A stretch of DNA of 64,000 nt, from NCBI RefSeq assembly GCF_018448935.1, contig NZ_RCWC01000007.1, forward strand, positions 62,001-126,000, read 5' to 3'. A program made the position numbers and the translations under genes. The notes beneath the pieces were generated by a model, which worked only from the letters and a program-made list of their open reading frames with translations, had not been told where the DNA came from and searched no databases. Shown piece after piece: positions 1 through 10,880 of the stretch. Positions within the stretch are counted from its first letter, which is position 1. Each line of letters opens with the position of its first letter. This DNA comes from Photorhabdus noenieputensis. Its GTDB lineage: Bacteria > Pseudomonadota > Gammaproteobacteria > Enterobacterales > Enterobacteriaceae.

Positions 1-453
1 TACACGACGCTATTACGTACCCTTGTGACACAACCAGAAAGTTGGCACGCAGCGCTGGAGCAATTGATGCCGCGTCAGCAATCCGTGATGGTTGAAAATA
101 CTGCTGTTGCTATTGCGCCATCATTACGTTCAGAGGGATATGACCCACAAATATGCAGCGAAATTCAACGTCTGTTCTTATCCGTAACAGGTCATTCTAT
201 TAACGCACAACAAAACTTTTTTGAGGCAGGAGCTAGCTCACTACAACTAATTCAATTGCATAGCAAGTTACAACATGCGGGTTTTCATCATCTTGCCGTG
301 ACTGATTTATTTGCTTATCCAACACCAGAGGCACTCAGTTTGCGCTGCCGGAAAGATTTTCACGACGGAAATCGCCAGTCGATTACTCCTCGTCAGCGTC
401 AACAGCAAAAGCGTCGGCAACAACGGGAAAAACGTCACAAAGGAGCTGCATAA
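1..453 (+). CDS. NRPS C-terminal fragment with terminal carrier domain (5' part outside window)
   Basis: The frame is open from base 1, so this is the end of a larger gene and the GTG at 25 need not be a start. The visible 150 residues hold one peptidyl-carrier domain with the phosphopantetheine motif GASSL; the attachment serine is encoded at 238-240. The usual Asp before that Ser is replaced by Ser, as I recall for some yersiniabactin-type carriers. After the carrier comes a tail very rich in Gln, Arg and Lys, which could be a docking helix for the next megasynthase. The stop TAA (451-453) shares its last base with the ATG of the next gene, which implies translational coupling. By position it is the counterpart of HMWP2/Irp2. 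The upstream domains cannot be seen. Confidence 0.85.
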   Translation, partial: YTTLLRTLVTQPESWHAALEQLMPRQQSVMVENTAVAIAPSLRSEGYDPQICSEIQRLFLSVTGHSINAQQNFFEAGASSLQLIQLHSKLQHAGFHHLAVTDLFAYPTPEALSLRCRKDFHDGNRQSITPRQRQQQKRRQQREKRHKGAA

Positions 454-3400
454 TGACTGATTTAACGCTTCACTACGATAATTGCGATCCTATTGCAGTG
501 ATTGGCCTTGCCTGCCGCTTTCCTCGGTCGCCAGATAGCGATGCTTTCTGGCATAACCTACAACACGGCGTTGAGTGTACTGTTCCACTTTCCCGTCAAA
601 CATTATTAGATGCAGGTATTCCTCCTGAAGTTATTGAGAGTGAAAATTTTGTCAATCGGGCAGCGATATTAGAGAAGGCGGAACAATTTGACGCCTCGCT
701 ATTTGGTTATTCACGTCAGGAAGCGGAGATACTGGACCCTCAACAGCGTCTTTTTCTCCAGACCGCCTGGCATGCTCTTGAACACGCGGGTTATGCGCCA
801 CGTCATGTCCCCTTGAAAACCGGTGTTTTTGGTAGTAGCCGGATCAGTACTTGGCCTTCATGGTCGCAATTTTCCATGACCGATGTTGGTAAAGTTAAAG
901 GACTTCAAGCATTAATCAGCAACGATAAAGATTATCTTGCAACACGTACCGCTTATAAATTAAACCTAAAAGGTCCGGCGCTGACGGTACAAACAGCGTG
1001 TTCAAGTTCACTGGTTGCTGTGCATATGGCTTGTGAAAATTTGCGTGCCGGTGAATGTGACATGGCGTTAGCCGGTGGTGTGGCGGTTTCCTTCCCCCAA
1101 GAAAGCGGTTACTTGTATCAGCCGGGAATGATCTTCTCCCCTGATGGACATTGCCGCTCCTTTGATAGCCAGGCAAATGGCACCTATGGCGGTAATGGAG
1201 TTGGTGTTGTCACGCTAAAACGCTTGAATGATGCTCTGCGCGATGGCGATCCCATCATGGCTGTGTTACGTGGCAGTGCAATTAATAATGATGGCAATGA
1301 GAAAGTTGGCTTTACCGCCCCTTCGGTCAACGGTCAGCGCAACGTTATTATCGAAGCACTCCAACTGGCCGATGTCAGTATTGATGATGTTGGCATGATT
1401 GAAGCACACGGCACAGGAACGCCTCTTGGCGATCCGATAGAAGTTGACGCGCTACGCAGCATATTTTCTGACCGTAGTGTGGCGGTGCCACCTTGTTATC
1501 TTGGCTCAGTGAAAAGCAATATGGGCCATCTTGATACAGCCGCCGGCATTGCTAGCTTGATTAAAGCGGTTCTGTCTGTTTGGCATGGTTATATTCCACC
1601 GACGATCAATGTTCAGCAACCCAACCCGGCGTTACGGTTAGAACAAAGTCCGTTCAGGTTGGCAACGCAAGGACGGCGTTGGACACAAGCATTACGAACC
1701 GCAGGTGTCTCTTCGTTCGGTATTGGCGGTACCAACTGTCATGTTGTCGTGCAATCACTGCCGGAAGAGTTACGTTGTCACCGTACCCATCATGCGCAGA
1801 CCGCGCCTTTATTGCTCTCTGCTGCTTCTGAATCTTCATTACGTCGATTGGCACAACGTTATGCGACTGCACTCAATAATGCACCAGAGCATCACGCAGA
1901 TCTGGCTTGGACCGCATTACAAGGGCGTGATCTTTCATTACCCTGGCGTTTAGCCTTGACGTTAACGTCACAAAGTGCTGAACATTTATCCGCTTTTGCC
2001 AACAAAAATCCAACACAAAATATTTTCAGTGGACAAGTCAATAGCGAAAGTAAGCAACTTTGGCAATTTAGTGGCCAAGGTTGTCAATGGTCTGGAATGG
2101 GAAAAGCAATGTATGTCAGCTCTCCTGTTTTTTCCGCTATGTTGGATCGTTGCTGCGCAGCCTGTGCATCAGAGTTGGCACTGCCATTAAAAGCAGTCAT
2201 GTTCGGAGAGCATGATGCCGCATTAGCCACCACCGAATACGCACAACCGGCAATTGTGGCGCATCAGATTGCACTAGCGGCGCATTGGCGGGCCCTTGGA
2301 TTGAAGCCTGATTATGTTCTAGGGCACTCGGTTGGCGAATTTTCCGCTGCCGTTGTTGCCGGGATTTTCACGCCTGAACAGGTGATGCCGTTAGTCGCGG
2401 TACGAGGCAAACTGATGCAAAGCTGCTCCCGAGGAGGGGCAATGCTGGCGGTTTTTGCCAATGAAGAAGATGTATTTCCGTTTGTTCATTCGCTGGCATT
2501 AGATTTGGCGGCTTGCAATGGCCCACAACACTGGGTTTGGGCCGGTACAGAGACTGAAATTACTGCTTTGGCGCAACGTCTGGAGCAACAGCAGATTCGT
2601 TGCCAGCGCCTGAATGTTGCCTGCGCCGCACATTCAGCCATGCTTGATGGCGTATTGGAGGCATTTTCTCTACGTTGTAGCCAGTTGCAACCTGCATTGG
2701 GGGAAATTCCGCTGATTTCTACCCTGAGAGCCAATATTGCAACGGCTGAACAATTGGCTTCACCGGACTACTGGCGTAACCATATGCGTCAGACTGTACG
2801 CTATTATCCAGCTGTTGAATTTGCCCGCCAGCAAGGGGTGGCATTATTTATGGAGATGGGGGCTGATGCACAATTAACCGGCATCGGGCGGCGTGTCAGT
2901 CTGCCACAGGAAACCTGGATTGCTGGCGTACAGCGTCAAAGCTCTCCAGAGGCAGCTCAGCAAACGGCGCTTATGCAACTTTATTGTGCTGGCGTACATC
3001 TTGACTGGCCGCATCTTTTCCCATTCATTGGGGAAAAATGCCATGCTCCGCTCTACCCATTTGATGAACAGCATTACCGCTTCCCTGCGACCAAATCTGT
3101 GCAGCCCACAACTAATATCAATGCTGGACTTGATGTGAATGCTCTTCTCGATCCGGCCATTGAGCAAAACCCCGATGCGGCGACACTACGTGTGTTGTAT
3201 ACCGATGCATTGGTATATCAATGTCATGGGTGTGATGCTGAACAAGGTTTCGGTGCTATCGACACTATTCGGGCTGGCCGACTACAACCTTGTTGGCGTC
3301 CTTTTTTGGAACAATTATTAACCTATTGCGTCCAGCAAGGTTATTACCGGGAAATTTCTGGGCCGACGGCAGGTAAAATATATCGTCCTGATCGTCCCTT

Positions 3401-6400
3401 GCCATATGCCAAACGCAGATTATTAGAGTCACGTTTACTCACTGCTTTTCCGGCCTTGATTTATGCGGGTGAGCGTCTATTCGCCCTGTTAAGCGATCGT
3501 TGTGATTTGCCTCGACAGATTGTGGCAACACCAGCTACAACCAACTCATGGCTTCCGGCACCACAACCGTGTCCTGACACCCACTATGCGCTACACTGGC
3601 GTACAATAAACATCATAGATAATCCAAGATCTTCAACGGCATACACTCTCCGCTCTTCAACTGCGAATGATGAAATGGTTAATCATTGGCGTCGAGCGGG
3701 TATTGTTTTACAGCCGGAAAGCGAAAACATCTTATTACTGCTTACCGGCAGTGATGTACTTGAATTATGCGATCAAGTTATTACCGAATTAAAACGTGAT
3801 GAAGCAACATCATTAACCGTTGTCACTTGTTGCGCTCAACCGGAAACCACCTTATCACCAGAAAATATCAATCCAGCTCAATATGCTGTTTGGGCATTGT
3901 TACGTGTTGCAGTTGAAGAATATCCCTATCGTCGTATTCAAGCGATTGATATTGCTGCTATCAACGATGCTGATGCTTTGTCATTAGCGCTTGGATACTT
4001 GAGTGAACGTAACCGTTGGCTGAGAGTACGCGGCAATCAAGTCTCGGTACCGGTTTTACAACGTCAATCCTTACTGCCTTCCCAACAATCGATGTCGATT
4101 CCCCATCAGGGTTGGCATATCGTGACCGGGGGAATGGGAGGGATTGGTCAGATTTCCATCCGTTGGTTGTTGGCCCAAGGCGCACGTAAAATTGCGGTAT
4201 TTGCCCGCCGTCAGCATGCGGATTGGGACGCTTTTGTTCAAGCGTTATCACTGAATGCTGAATGTGAGATACGCTGGATTAAAGTTGATGTTACTGATAC
4301 GCCAGCCTTGTTAAATGCAGTGCAGACGCTGGCTCAAGAGGATGGTATCGCCGGGGCAATTCATGCGGCGGGTATCGCTGATCATACCCGGCTGGCAGAA
4401 ATTGAACCTCGACGTCTGTCACAGGTGTTATCAGTAAAAGCTCTGAGTGCATCGGTATTACAAGCGGCTCTTAAACAACATAATGCACATTATCTACTGC
4501 TTCACGCTTCCGCTGCATCAATACTAGGCGCTCAAGGACAAAGCGCTTATGCCGTTGCCAATGCTTACCTGGAATCTTTGGCGCTGACAGCACCGAATCC
4601 GTTGATGGTAAAAACACTGGTCTGGGGTGTTTGGGGTGGTGTTGGTATGGCCCGCGATCAGCGATTAGTGGAAAAATTGGCACAAGATGGCATGTTGCCG
4701 TTCAGTGTCAATGAAGGTATCTGGCATTTTAATCAATCTCTGCGCACCGCATCCCCCTGCTATCTGGCAATGCGGTTAGATGAACATCATCCCGATATTT
4801 CGCGGCGTTTACAGGCTGATATTGACCATAGCCACCCAGTGGCAACCCCTGCTCCTTCACACTCTGTCGATAACACGTTGTATCAAGATAGTGAAGAACG
4901 GCTTAATTGGTTACGTCAACGTGTCGCGGCATTGCTGCGGTTAGAACAGCCTGAACGTTTGGAATCGCAACAGGACTTACTGCAATTCGGTTTGGATTCC
5001 CTATTGTTCCTAGAGCTAAACGCAGTGATCCACCAGCAGTTTGGTGTCAGGCTAACTGCCGAATTGGCTTATCAGAATATAACTTTGGCAGGGCTTAATC
5101 GGCTTATTGGCGAAGCGTTACCTGAACAACCAGTAACCTGTTCTCAGCCTGAGATCATTATTGACCGCGCCCAACGTTATGCTCCATTCCCGCTAACACC
5201 TATTCAGCATGCTTACTGGATTGGTCGTACTCAGGCCATTGATTTTGGCGGTGTCGCATGTCACGTCTTATTTGAGTGGGATCTGACACTAGGTAGTTTT
5301 GATATAGATCGTTTTGAGAAGGCATGGAATGCTTTAATTCAGCGTCATGGCATGTTGCGCATGGTAGTGGATGAGGACGGACAACAAAGAATTCTGCCTG
5401 AAACGCCTTGGTATGCTTTATCACAAGATGATTTGCGTATGCTGGATGAAACAGCTTGCCAACAGGCGCTGGTTCAGCGTCGTCATACGCTTTCTTACCA
5501 GGTCCCGCCAGCAGAACAGTGGCCGCTGTTTGAGGTTTCTGTTTCTCTGTTGCCGAATGCCCGCTGTCGCTTACACATGAATCTGGATCTGTTGCAGTTT
5601 GACGTACAGAGTTTCCGAATCATGATGGACGATTTGCAACGCGCTTATCACCAGCAACCACTGATGCCACAAGTGTTTACTTTCCGTGATTATGTAATGG
5701 CGGAACAAGCTCAACGGGCAAGTAAAGAGTGGCGTGCATCATGGGCATACTGGCAGGAACAATTGCCTTCGCTGCCTCCGGCACCAAGATTGCCGTTGAA
5801 TCCACAATTGCCTCAGCGTAGTCAGCCGCAATTCACCACTTATGAAGGTCGATTAGCACAATCTGATTGGCAAATGCTTAAACAATGCTGGCAACAATGG
5901 GGCGTGACTCCTTCTGCCGGCCTGCTGACGCTGTTTGCTCATACTCTGGAATGGTACAGTCGTCATCCGTTGTTTACTCTTAACTTGACATTCTTTAACC
6001 GGCAACCTTTCCATCCAGAAGTTCAAGATCTGATTGGTGATTTTACCTCCGTCATGTTGATGGATTTTGACTTACGCAAAACAACCTCCCTGCGTGCCAG
6101 TATGGAGAAGACACAAGCTTTGCTATGGCAACGGCTGAGCCATAACTATGTCAATGGTGTTGAAGTATTGCGAGAGCTTGGCCGCCAACAAAATGGTGAA
6201 GCTCATAGCAGACAACCACTGACGCCGGTAGTTTTCACCAGCATGTTGGGAATGGAGCGAGAAGGCGTCGCCATCAAACAATCCATCACTCAGTTACTGG
6301 GGGACCCGGTTTTTGTTCTGAGTCAAACCCCACAAGTTTGGCTGGATCATCAGGTCATGGAAGTGGATGGTGATTTATTGTTTAACTGGTACTGCATGGA

Positions 6401-9400
6401 TGATGTATTGGTACCGGGAGTTATTGAAGCACTGTTTACCGCTTATAACGCGTTGTTAATACAAATTTGCCGCCAGCCTGAACGCATAGAACATTATGAT
6501 CTTCATACACCACCTTTTGGTCATGCACGTTATGACTTCTTGCATATTCAACAGCAAGAACAATTGCCGATAATCGTGACCACTAAAGAACACATGGCAC
6601 AGTCATCAACTACGGAAACAGCGGATGAGCAACTCCATGAGATTGAACAACAGGTAATCGCGCTTTGGTGTTCACTGCTTTCTCAGCCAATACAGCGTCA
6701 CAGTGACTTTTTCCAGAGTGGCGGTGACAGCTTAATTGCTACCCGGATGGTGGTGCAATTGCGTCGTCAGGGTTACGAACAGGCAAATCTGCAACAGCTT
6801 TTTGAATATCCTAAGTTAAGTGAGTTTTGCCGTACTTTGCGGACAATTGAAACAGTTGAAACAACATCCGCTACACAGGCTGTTCCATTTGAGACTCAGC
6901 CAGCATCGGAACAGACGCTGCCATTAACTGCATTGCAATATGCCTATTGGTTAGGTGAAAGCCAACTGTTTCAATTTGGTAACGGTATTGCACATTTCTA
7001 CGCTGAACTGGCTATCAATGATCTTGATCTGCCACGTTTCACCACGGCTTGGAACCGTGTGGTGGACCATCATGAGCAATTACGTGGCTATGTGAAAGAT
7101 GGCCGATATCATATTTTGCCGAAAGTTCCCTGTTATACCCCGACGGTAATCGACTGCCGTGACATGATGCCTACTCAACGCGAGACAAAACTCGCTGATG
7201 CCCGCGATATTCTGCGTACTAAAGGTGTTCCTAGCGATAACTGGCCGTTGTTTAATTTGACGCTATATCATACTGATGATCGGGCGTATTTATTGCATTT
7301 GACTATCGACCTACTGGTTATTGATGGTAAAAGTCTGACGTTAATCCTACGGGATTTACAACGCGGATATCAGGAACCTAACTGGCAGCCAGAACCGCCA
7401 GTAGCGACGATTAGTGACTATATTCAATCACAGGAAGATGAGAAAACCGGGGAAGCTTGGCAGCAAAGCCGAGAATACTGGCTGAATCGCTTACCTTATC
7501 TGCCTGATGCTCCGGTGTTGCCACTAAAAGATTACCAATCACACGAGCTTAATCAACAATGTTTGACGGGATGTATCAGCCCACAACAATGGCAGCGTTT
7601 GCAACAACGCGCAGCGGAATACCGAGCATCGCCATCACAGGTGATGTTAACGTTATTCACCCATATTCTGGCGGTATGGGGCAACAGTGAGCATTTCACC
7701 ATCAATATCCTGCATAGCAACCGTCTGTTAATGCCACAACATTGCGATACGCTGGTAGGAAATCTGTCCACTACGTCATTGCTGGAAGTGGATTTACGCA
7801 ATAGCACTGGATTCAGTGACGCGGTAAGTCGGATACAGAAGCAGTGGTTAGCTGATCTGCAACATGCTCTATTTGATGGCCAATTGGTGCTCAGAGAGAA
7901 AAATCAACACTGTCATAATTTAAATGCTGGTATGCCGATTGTGTTCAACGATACAACCGGTACTGTGGGTCAAGAGCCATCAGGGCTGGGAACGCTGAAT
8001 CTTTTTGGTGCGCAAACACCGCATGTTTATCTCGACTGTATACTGATTTCCAATTCAGATGGTGGTGTTACCATTCAATGGGTAATTTTGCCGCAACTGT
8101 TCCAGCCACAAGTTGTAGAAAACATGTTTGCTCATTATCAGGCGAGCGTCGCCGCCCTGCTTGAACCCGATTACCAATGGAGCGCTCCACTGCCAGAGTG
8201 GCTCCCGGCAAATGATCGGATTTTGTGCCAAAACAGTAATGCGACAAAGGAATTTTTTCCGCCTCATACGCTTTGTTCGTTAATTGAACAAGCGGTAAAC
8301 CGTTACCCAAAACGTACAGCGGTTGTTGATGCTTATCGTCAAATCGATTACCACACTTTGTGGTCGCAAAGCCTGACGCTGGCTGTTCATCTACAAGAGC
8401 AAGAAAATCAACATTCGTCTCTGATTGGCGTGGTGATGGAAAAAGGTTGGGAACAGATTGTCGCGGTTATAGCGGTTTTATTGGCGGGACGGGCTTATCT
8501 GCCTATTGATGCCAGCTACCCGCGACAGCGCATCCATCAGCTATTGGCATCAGGGCAAGTTGATACGGTATTAACTCAACCTAAGTTTGCTCAACAAATG
8601 AGTTGGCCTGATGATATACAGGTTATCTCGCTGGACGAACTATTACTTAATCGCTCGCCGAAAAATACTGCTGAACAGCGTTTGTCTGTTTGTCCTGAGG
8701 ATTTGGCTTATGTGATCTTCACATCAGGCTCTACTGGCAAACCGAAAGGTGTGATGATAGATCATCAGGGAGCAGTTAATACCATTCTTGATATTAACCA
8801 GCGTATTACCCTCAATGAACTAGATACCGTACTGGCAATCTCAGAATTGACATTCGACCTTTCAGTTTATGATCTGTTCGGTACTTTAAGTTGTGGCGCA
8901 AAACTGGTAATTCCTTCTCCCGGTGACAGCCGACAACCCGACAAATTACTGGCGTGGTTACAGCAAGAATCCGTTACAGTTTGGAACTCTGTTCCGGCAT
9001 TTGTACAGCTACTTGAGGAGTATGCCAAAGATTATCCACATTCCCTGAATAGCTTGCGTTGGGTATTGATGAGTGGTGATTGGATACCAACCAATTTGCC
9101 GGAAAGATTATTTGCGATCCATCCTGCGTTGAATCTTCTCAGTTTGGGTGGCGCAACCGAAGCATCAATTTGGTCCATTGCCTATCCTATTGTTCAGGTT
9201 GATCCAAACTGGCGCAGCATTCCATATGGAAAACCACTGGCTAATCAGACCTTCTATGTGCTCAATGCAACGCTTTCACCCTGCCCGGTTTGGGTAACGG
9301 GGGAACTCTATATTGGTGGACAAGGGTTAGCGCTAGGTTACTGGGCTGATTTGGAAAAAACCGCCCAAGCCTTTATTACTCATCCTCAAACGGGTGAACG

Positions 9401-10880
9401 GTTGTACCGCACCGGTGATTTAGGGCGCTGGCGGCCAGACGGTAATATTGAATTCTTAGGGCGCAATGATCACCAGATTAAAGTTCGTGGCTACCGGATT
9501 GAGTTAGGCGAGATCGAACATCGCTTATGTGAGCATCCAGATATACAACAGGCATTAGCGTTTGCATGTACTACATCAACAGGCGCATTGCAACTCGTCG
9601 CAGGTGTACGTTTATCTGATGAAGCACCGCTATCTACAGAACTTTTACCCGTGTTTCCTCATTGGTTGCAGCAGACCTTACCTGCTTGGATGTGTCCACA
9701 GCGCTTTATCATTCTTGATGCGATCCCGGTATCGGACAATGGCAAAATTGACAGGAGCGCATTGGTAGCTTTGGTTGAGGAAACGACACAGGATATCAAT
9801 CCAACATCAGTTGCTCTCAGTGTGACAGAACAAGCTGTGTTGGACCTTTGGCAATCGGTATTGGCACAACAAGCTATCAACGTGCATGAGAGTTTCTTTA
9901 CGCTAGGCGGCGATTCTCTGGCGGCGGTACGATTAATGGTGAAAATTAATCAGACGTTTAACCGTCGATACCCACTCAGCCTGCTACAGGCTTACGATAC
10001 CGTACACGCTTTAGCTGAATTTATTGAGCATCAGCCAGAAAACCCTTGCCAAGGGGTGATCTTGAACAAAGGGAGTATTGAGCAACCTACTCTGTTTATC
10101 GTACATCCTATTGGCGGGCATCTGTTGGGATATCGCCATTTGGCGGCCAATTTCGGCGACCAACGCATGATTGGGCTGGCGTTTTCGCCAGATAATTTAA
10201 ATACAGATACCCCTTCCGTGGCGGCGTTGGCTGCTGACTATATCAGTCAAATCCGGGCCTTCCAGCCGCAAGGGCCTTATGCTTTGGCCGGATGGTCTTT
10301 CGGTGGATTGGTAGCCTATGAAATGACTCATCAATTACGAGCGATGGGTGAACGTGTTTCTCAATGCATCCTGATTGACAGCTTTGCACCAAATGTGCGC
10401 ACCGATTTAACATTGAATGAAACATTTTGTCATCGTCATTTCCTGCTCGATTTGCAGGGACAATTTCCGGGTCTGACTCTGGATAACCATGTTATCGCTG
10501 CAGATACTAAGACTTTCCTTAATGCAATGCATGATGCCTTGCCACAATCCGCACAGATTGATAGCTCGCTGACTACACTTTATGACGTGTGGCGTCATAA
10601 CTTGAATGCGTTGCTTGACTACCGCCCTCCGCGGACTTCACAACCTTTCTGGCTTATTCGGGCAGCGCAGGCATTACCTGATTTTATGGATTATCTCGAT
10701 CCAACCACCATCGCCTCAATCGATCTTGGCTGGCAGGCTTTTGGGCCAGTCCATGTGACTCAACTTGCGGGCGATCATTACACCTTGTTCCAACATGAAC
10801 ATGTTGGCTCACTGATTACCTGTATAAAAGATATCTTGAATTCAGTATCAACCACTAATCTTGTTAAGGAGAACATATGA
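453..10880 (+). CDS. Hybrid PKS-NRPS, yersiniabactin HMWP1/piscibactin Irp1-like (KS-AT-KR-ACP-Cy-PCP-Cy-A-PCP-TE)
   Basis: 3475 aa. Domains in order: ketosynthase (active Cys183 in TACSSSL, His319, His359); acyltransferase (Ser626 in GHSVGE); a stretch at about 890-1060 like the flank of a C-methyltransferase but with no SAM-binding core; ketoreductase (TGGMGGIG at 1225-1232, Tyr1366); ACP (Ser1516); heterocyclisation domain (D1712...D...S1720, DxxxxDxxS intact); PCP (Ser2093); second heterocyclisation domain (D2286...S2294); adenylation domain (TSGSTGKPKG at 2757-2766) with pocket residues D-L-Y-N and I-W, fitting cysteine; PCP (Ser3155); thioesterase (Ser3282 in GWSFGG, His3442). It should extend a salicyl-thiazoline chain with malonate, reduce the keto group, add two cysteine-derived rings and release the product. 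The first PCP has no cognate A domain and must be loaded by another. The ATGA at the 3' end overlaps the reductase start. Family assignment is strong; the exact product (photoxenobactin/piscibactin-like?) is inference. Confidence 0.93.
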   Translation: MTDLTLHYDNCDPIAVIGLACRFPRSPDSDAFWHNLQHGVECTVPLSRQTLLDAGIPPEVIESENFVNRAAILEKAEQFDASLFGYSRQEAEILDPQQRLFLQTAWHALEHAGYAPRHVPLKTGVFGSSRISTWPSWSQFSMTDVGKVKGLQALISNDKDYLATRTAYKLNLKGPALTVQTACSSSLVAVHMACENLRAGECDMALAGGVAVSFPQESGYLYQPGMIFSPDGHCRSFDSQANGTYGGNGVGVVTLKRLNDALRDGDPIMAVLRGSAINNDGNEKVGFTAPSVNGQRNVIIEALQLADVSIDDVGMIEAHGTGTPLGDPIEVDALRSIFSDRSVAVPPCYLGSVKSNMGHLDTAAGIASLIKAVLSVWHGYIPPTINVQQPNPALRLEQSPFRLATQGRRWTQALRTAGVSSFGIGGTNCHVVVQSLPEELRCHRTHHAQTAPLLLSAASESSLRRLAQRYATALNNAPEHHADLAWTALQGRDLSLPWRLALTLTSQSAEHLSAFANKNPTQNIFSGQVNSESKQLWQFSGQGCQWSGMGKAMYVSSPVFSAMLDRCCAACASELALPLKAVMFGEHDAALATTEYAQPAIVAHQIALAAHWRALGLKPDYVLGHSVGEFSAAVVAGIFTPEQVMPLVAVRGKLMQSCSRGGAMLAVFANEEDVFPFVHSLALDLAACNGPQHWVWAGTETEITALAQRLEQQQIRCQRLNVACAAHSAMLDGVLEAFSLRCSQLQPALGEIPLISTLRANIATAEQLASPDYWRNHMRQTVRYYPAVEFARQQGVALFMEMGADAQLTGIGRRVSLPQETWIAGVQRQSSPEAAQQTALMQLYCAGVHLDWPHLFPFIGEKCHAPLYPFDEQHYRFPATKSVQPTTNINAGLDVNALLDPAIEQNPDAATLRVLYTDALVYQCHGCDAEQGFGAIDTIRAGRLQPCWRPFLEQLLTYCVQQGYYREISGPTAGKIYRPDRPLPYAKRRLLESRLLTAFPALIYAGERLFALLSDRCDLPRQIVATPATTNSWLPAPQPCPDTHYALHWRTINIIDNPRSSTAYTLRSSTANDEMVNHWRRAGIVLQPESENILLLLTGSDVLELCDQVITELKRDEATSLTVVTCCAQPETTLSPENINPAQYAVWALLRVAVEEYPYRRIQAIDIAAINDADALSLALGYLSERNRWLRVRGNQVSVPVLQRQSLLPSQQSMSIPHQGWHIVTGGMGGIGQISIRWLLAQGARKIAVFARRQHADWDAFVQALSLNAECEIRWIKVDVTDTPALLNAVQTLAQEDGIAGAIHAAGIADHTRLAEIEPRRLSQVLSVKALSASVLQAALKQHNAHYLLLHASAASILGAQGQSAYAVANAYLESLALTAPNPLMVKTLVWGVWGGVGMARDQRLVEKLAQDGMLPFSVNEGIWHFNQSLRTASPCYLAMRLDEHHPDISRRLQADIDHSHPVATPAPSHSVDNTLYQDSEERLNWLRQRVAALLRLEQPERLESQQDLLQFGLDSLLFLELNAVIHQQFGVRLTAELAYQNITLAGLNRLIGEALPEQPVTCSQPEIIIDRAQRYAPFPLTPIQHAYWIGRTQAIDFGGVACHVLFEWDLTLGSFDIDRFEKAWNALIQRHGMLRMVVDEDGQQRILPETPWYALSQDDLRMLDETACQQALVQRRHTLSYQVPPAEQWPLFEVSVSLLPNARCRLHMNLDLLQFDVQSFRIMMDDLQRAYHQQPLMPQVFTFRDYVMAEQAQRASKEWRASWAYWQEQLPSLPPAPRLPLNPQLPQRSQPQFTTYEGRLAQSDWQMLKQCWQQWGVTPSAGLLTLFAHTLEWYSRHPLFTLNLTFFNRQPFHPEVQDLIGDFTSVMLMDFDLRKTTSLRASMEKTQALLWQRLSHNYVNGVEVLRELGRQQNGEAHSRQPLTPVVFTSMLGMEREGVAIKQSITQLLGDPVFVLSQTPQVWLDHQVMEVDGDLLFNWYCMDDVLVPGVIEALFTAYNALLIQICRQPERIEHYDLHTPPFGHARYDFLHIQQQEQLPIIVTTKEHMAQSSTTETADEQLHEIEQQVIALWCSLLSQPIQRHSDFFQSGGDSLIATRMVVQLRRQGYEQANLQQLFEYPKLSEFCRTLRTIETVETTSATQAVPFETQPASEQTLPLTALQYAYWLGESQLFQFGNGIAHFYAELAINDLDLPRFTTAWNRVVDHHEQLRGYVKDGRYHILPKVPCYTPTVIDCRDMMPTQRETKLADARDILRTKGVPSDNWPLFNLTLYHTDDRAYLLHLTIDLLVIDGKSLTLILRDLQRGYQEPNWQPEPPVATISDYIQSQEDEKTGEAWQQSREYWLNRLPYLPDAPVLPLKDYQSHELNQQCLTGCISPQQWQRLQQRAAEYRASPSQVMLTLFTHILAVWGNSEHFTINILHSNRLLMPQHCDTLVGNLSTTSLLEVDLRNSTGFSDAVSRIQKQWLADLQHALFDGQLVLREKNQHCHNLNAGMPIVFNDTTGTVGQEPSGLGTLNLFGAQTPHVYLDCILISNSDGGVTIQWVILPQLFQPQVVENMFAHYQASVAALLEPDYQWSAPLPEWLPANDRILCQNSNATKEFFPPHTLCSLIEQAVNRYPKRTAVVDAYRQIDYHTLWSQSLTLAVHLQEQENQHSSLIGVVMEKGWEQIVAVIAVLLAGRAYLPIDASYPRQRIHQLLASGQVDTVLTQPKFAQQMSWPDDIQVISLDELLLNRSPKNTAEQRLSVCPEDLAYVIFTSGSTGKPKGVMIDHQGAVNTILDINQRITLNELDTVLAISELTFDLSVYDLFGTLSCGAKLVIPSPGDSRQPDKLLAWLQQESVTVWNSVPAFVQLLEEYAKDYPHSLNSLRWVLMSGDWIPTNLPERLFAIHPALNLLSLGGATEASIWSIAYPIVQVDPNWRSIPYGKPLANQTFYVLNATLSPCPVWVTGELYIGGQGLALGYWADLEKTAQAFITHPQTGERLYRTGDLGRWRPDGNIEFLGRNDHQIKVRGYRIELGEIEHRLCEHPDIQQALAFACTTSTGALQLVAGVRLSDEAPLSTELLPVFPHWLQQTLPAWMCPQRFIILDAIPVSDNGKIDRSALVALVEETTQDINPTSVALSVTEQAVLDLWQSVLAQQAINVHESFFTLGGDSLAAVRLMVKINQTFNRRYPLSLLQAYDTVHALAEFIEHQPENPCQGVILNKGSIEQPTLFIVHPIGGHLLGYRHLAANFGDQRMIGLAFSPDNLNTDTPSVAALAADYISQIRAFQPQGPYALAGWSFGGLVAYEMTHQLRAMGERVSQCILIDSFAPNVRTDLTLNETFCHRHFLLDLQGQFPGLTLDNHVIAADTKTFLNAMHDALPQSAQIDSSLTTLYDVWRHNLNALLDYRPPRTSQPFWLIRAAQALPDFMDYLDPTTIASIDLGWQAFGPVHVTQLAGDHYTLFQHEHVGSLITCIKDILNSVSTTNLVKENI

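Noticed and set aside
916-10598. Many 60-97 residue ORFs on both strands inside the megasynthase gene
   Set aside because: They overlap an unbroken frame with full domain motifs, lack RBS, and encode no recognised sequences.
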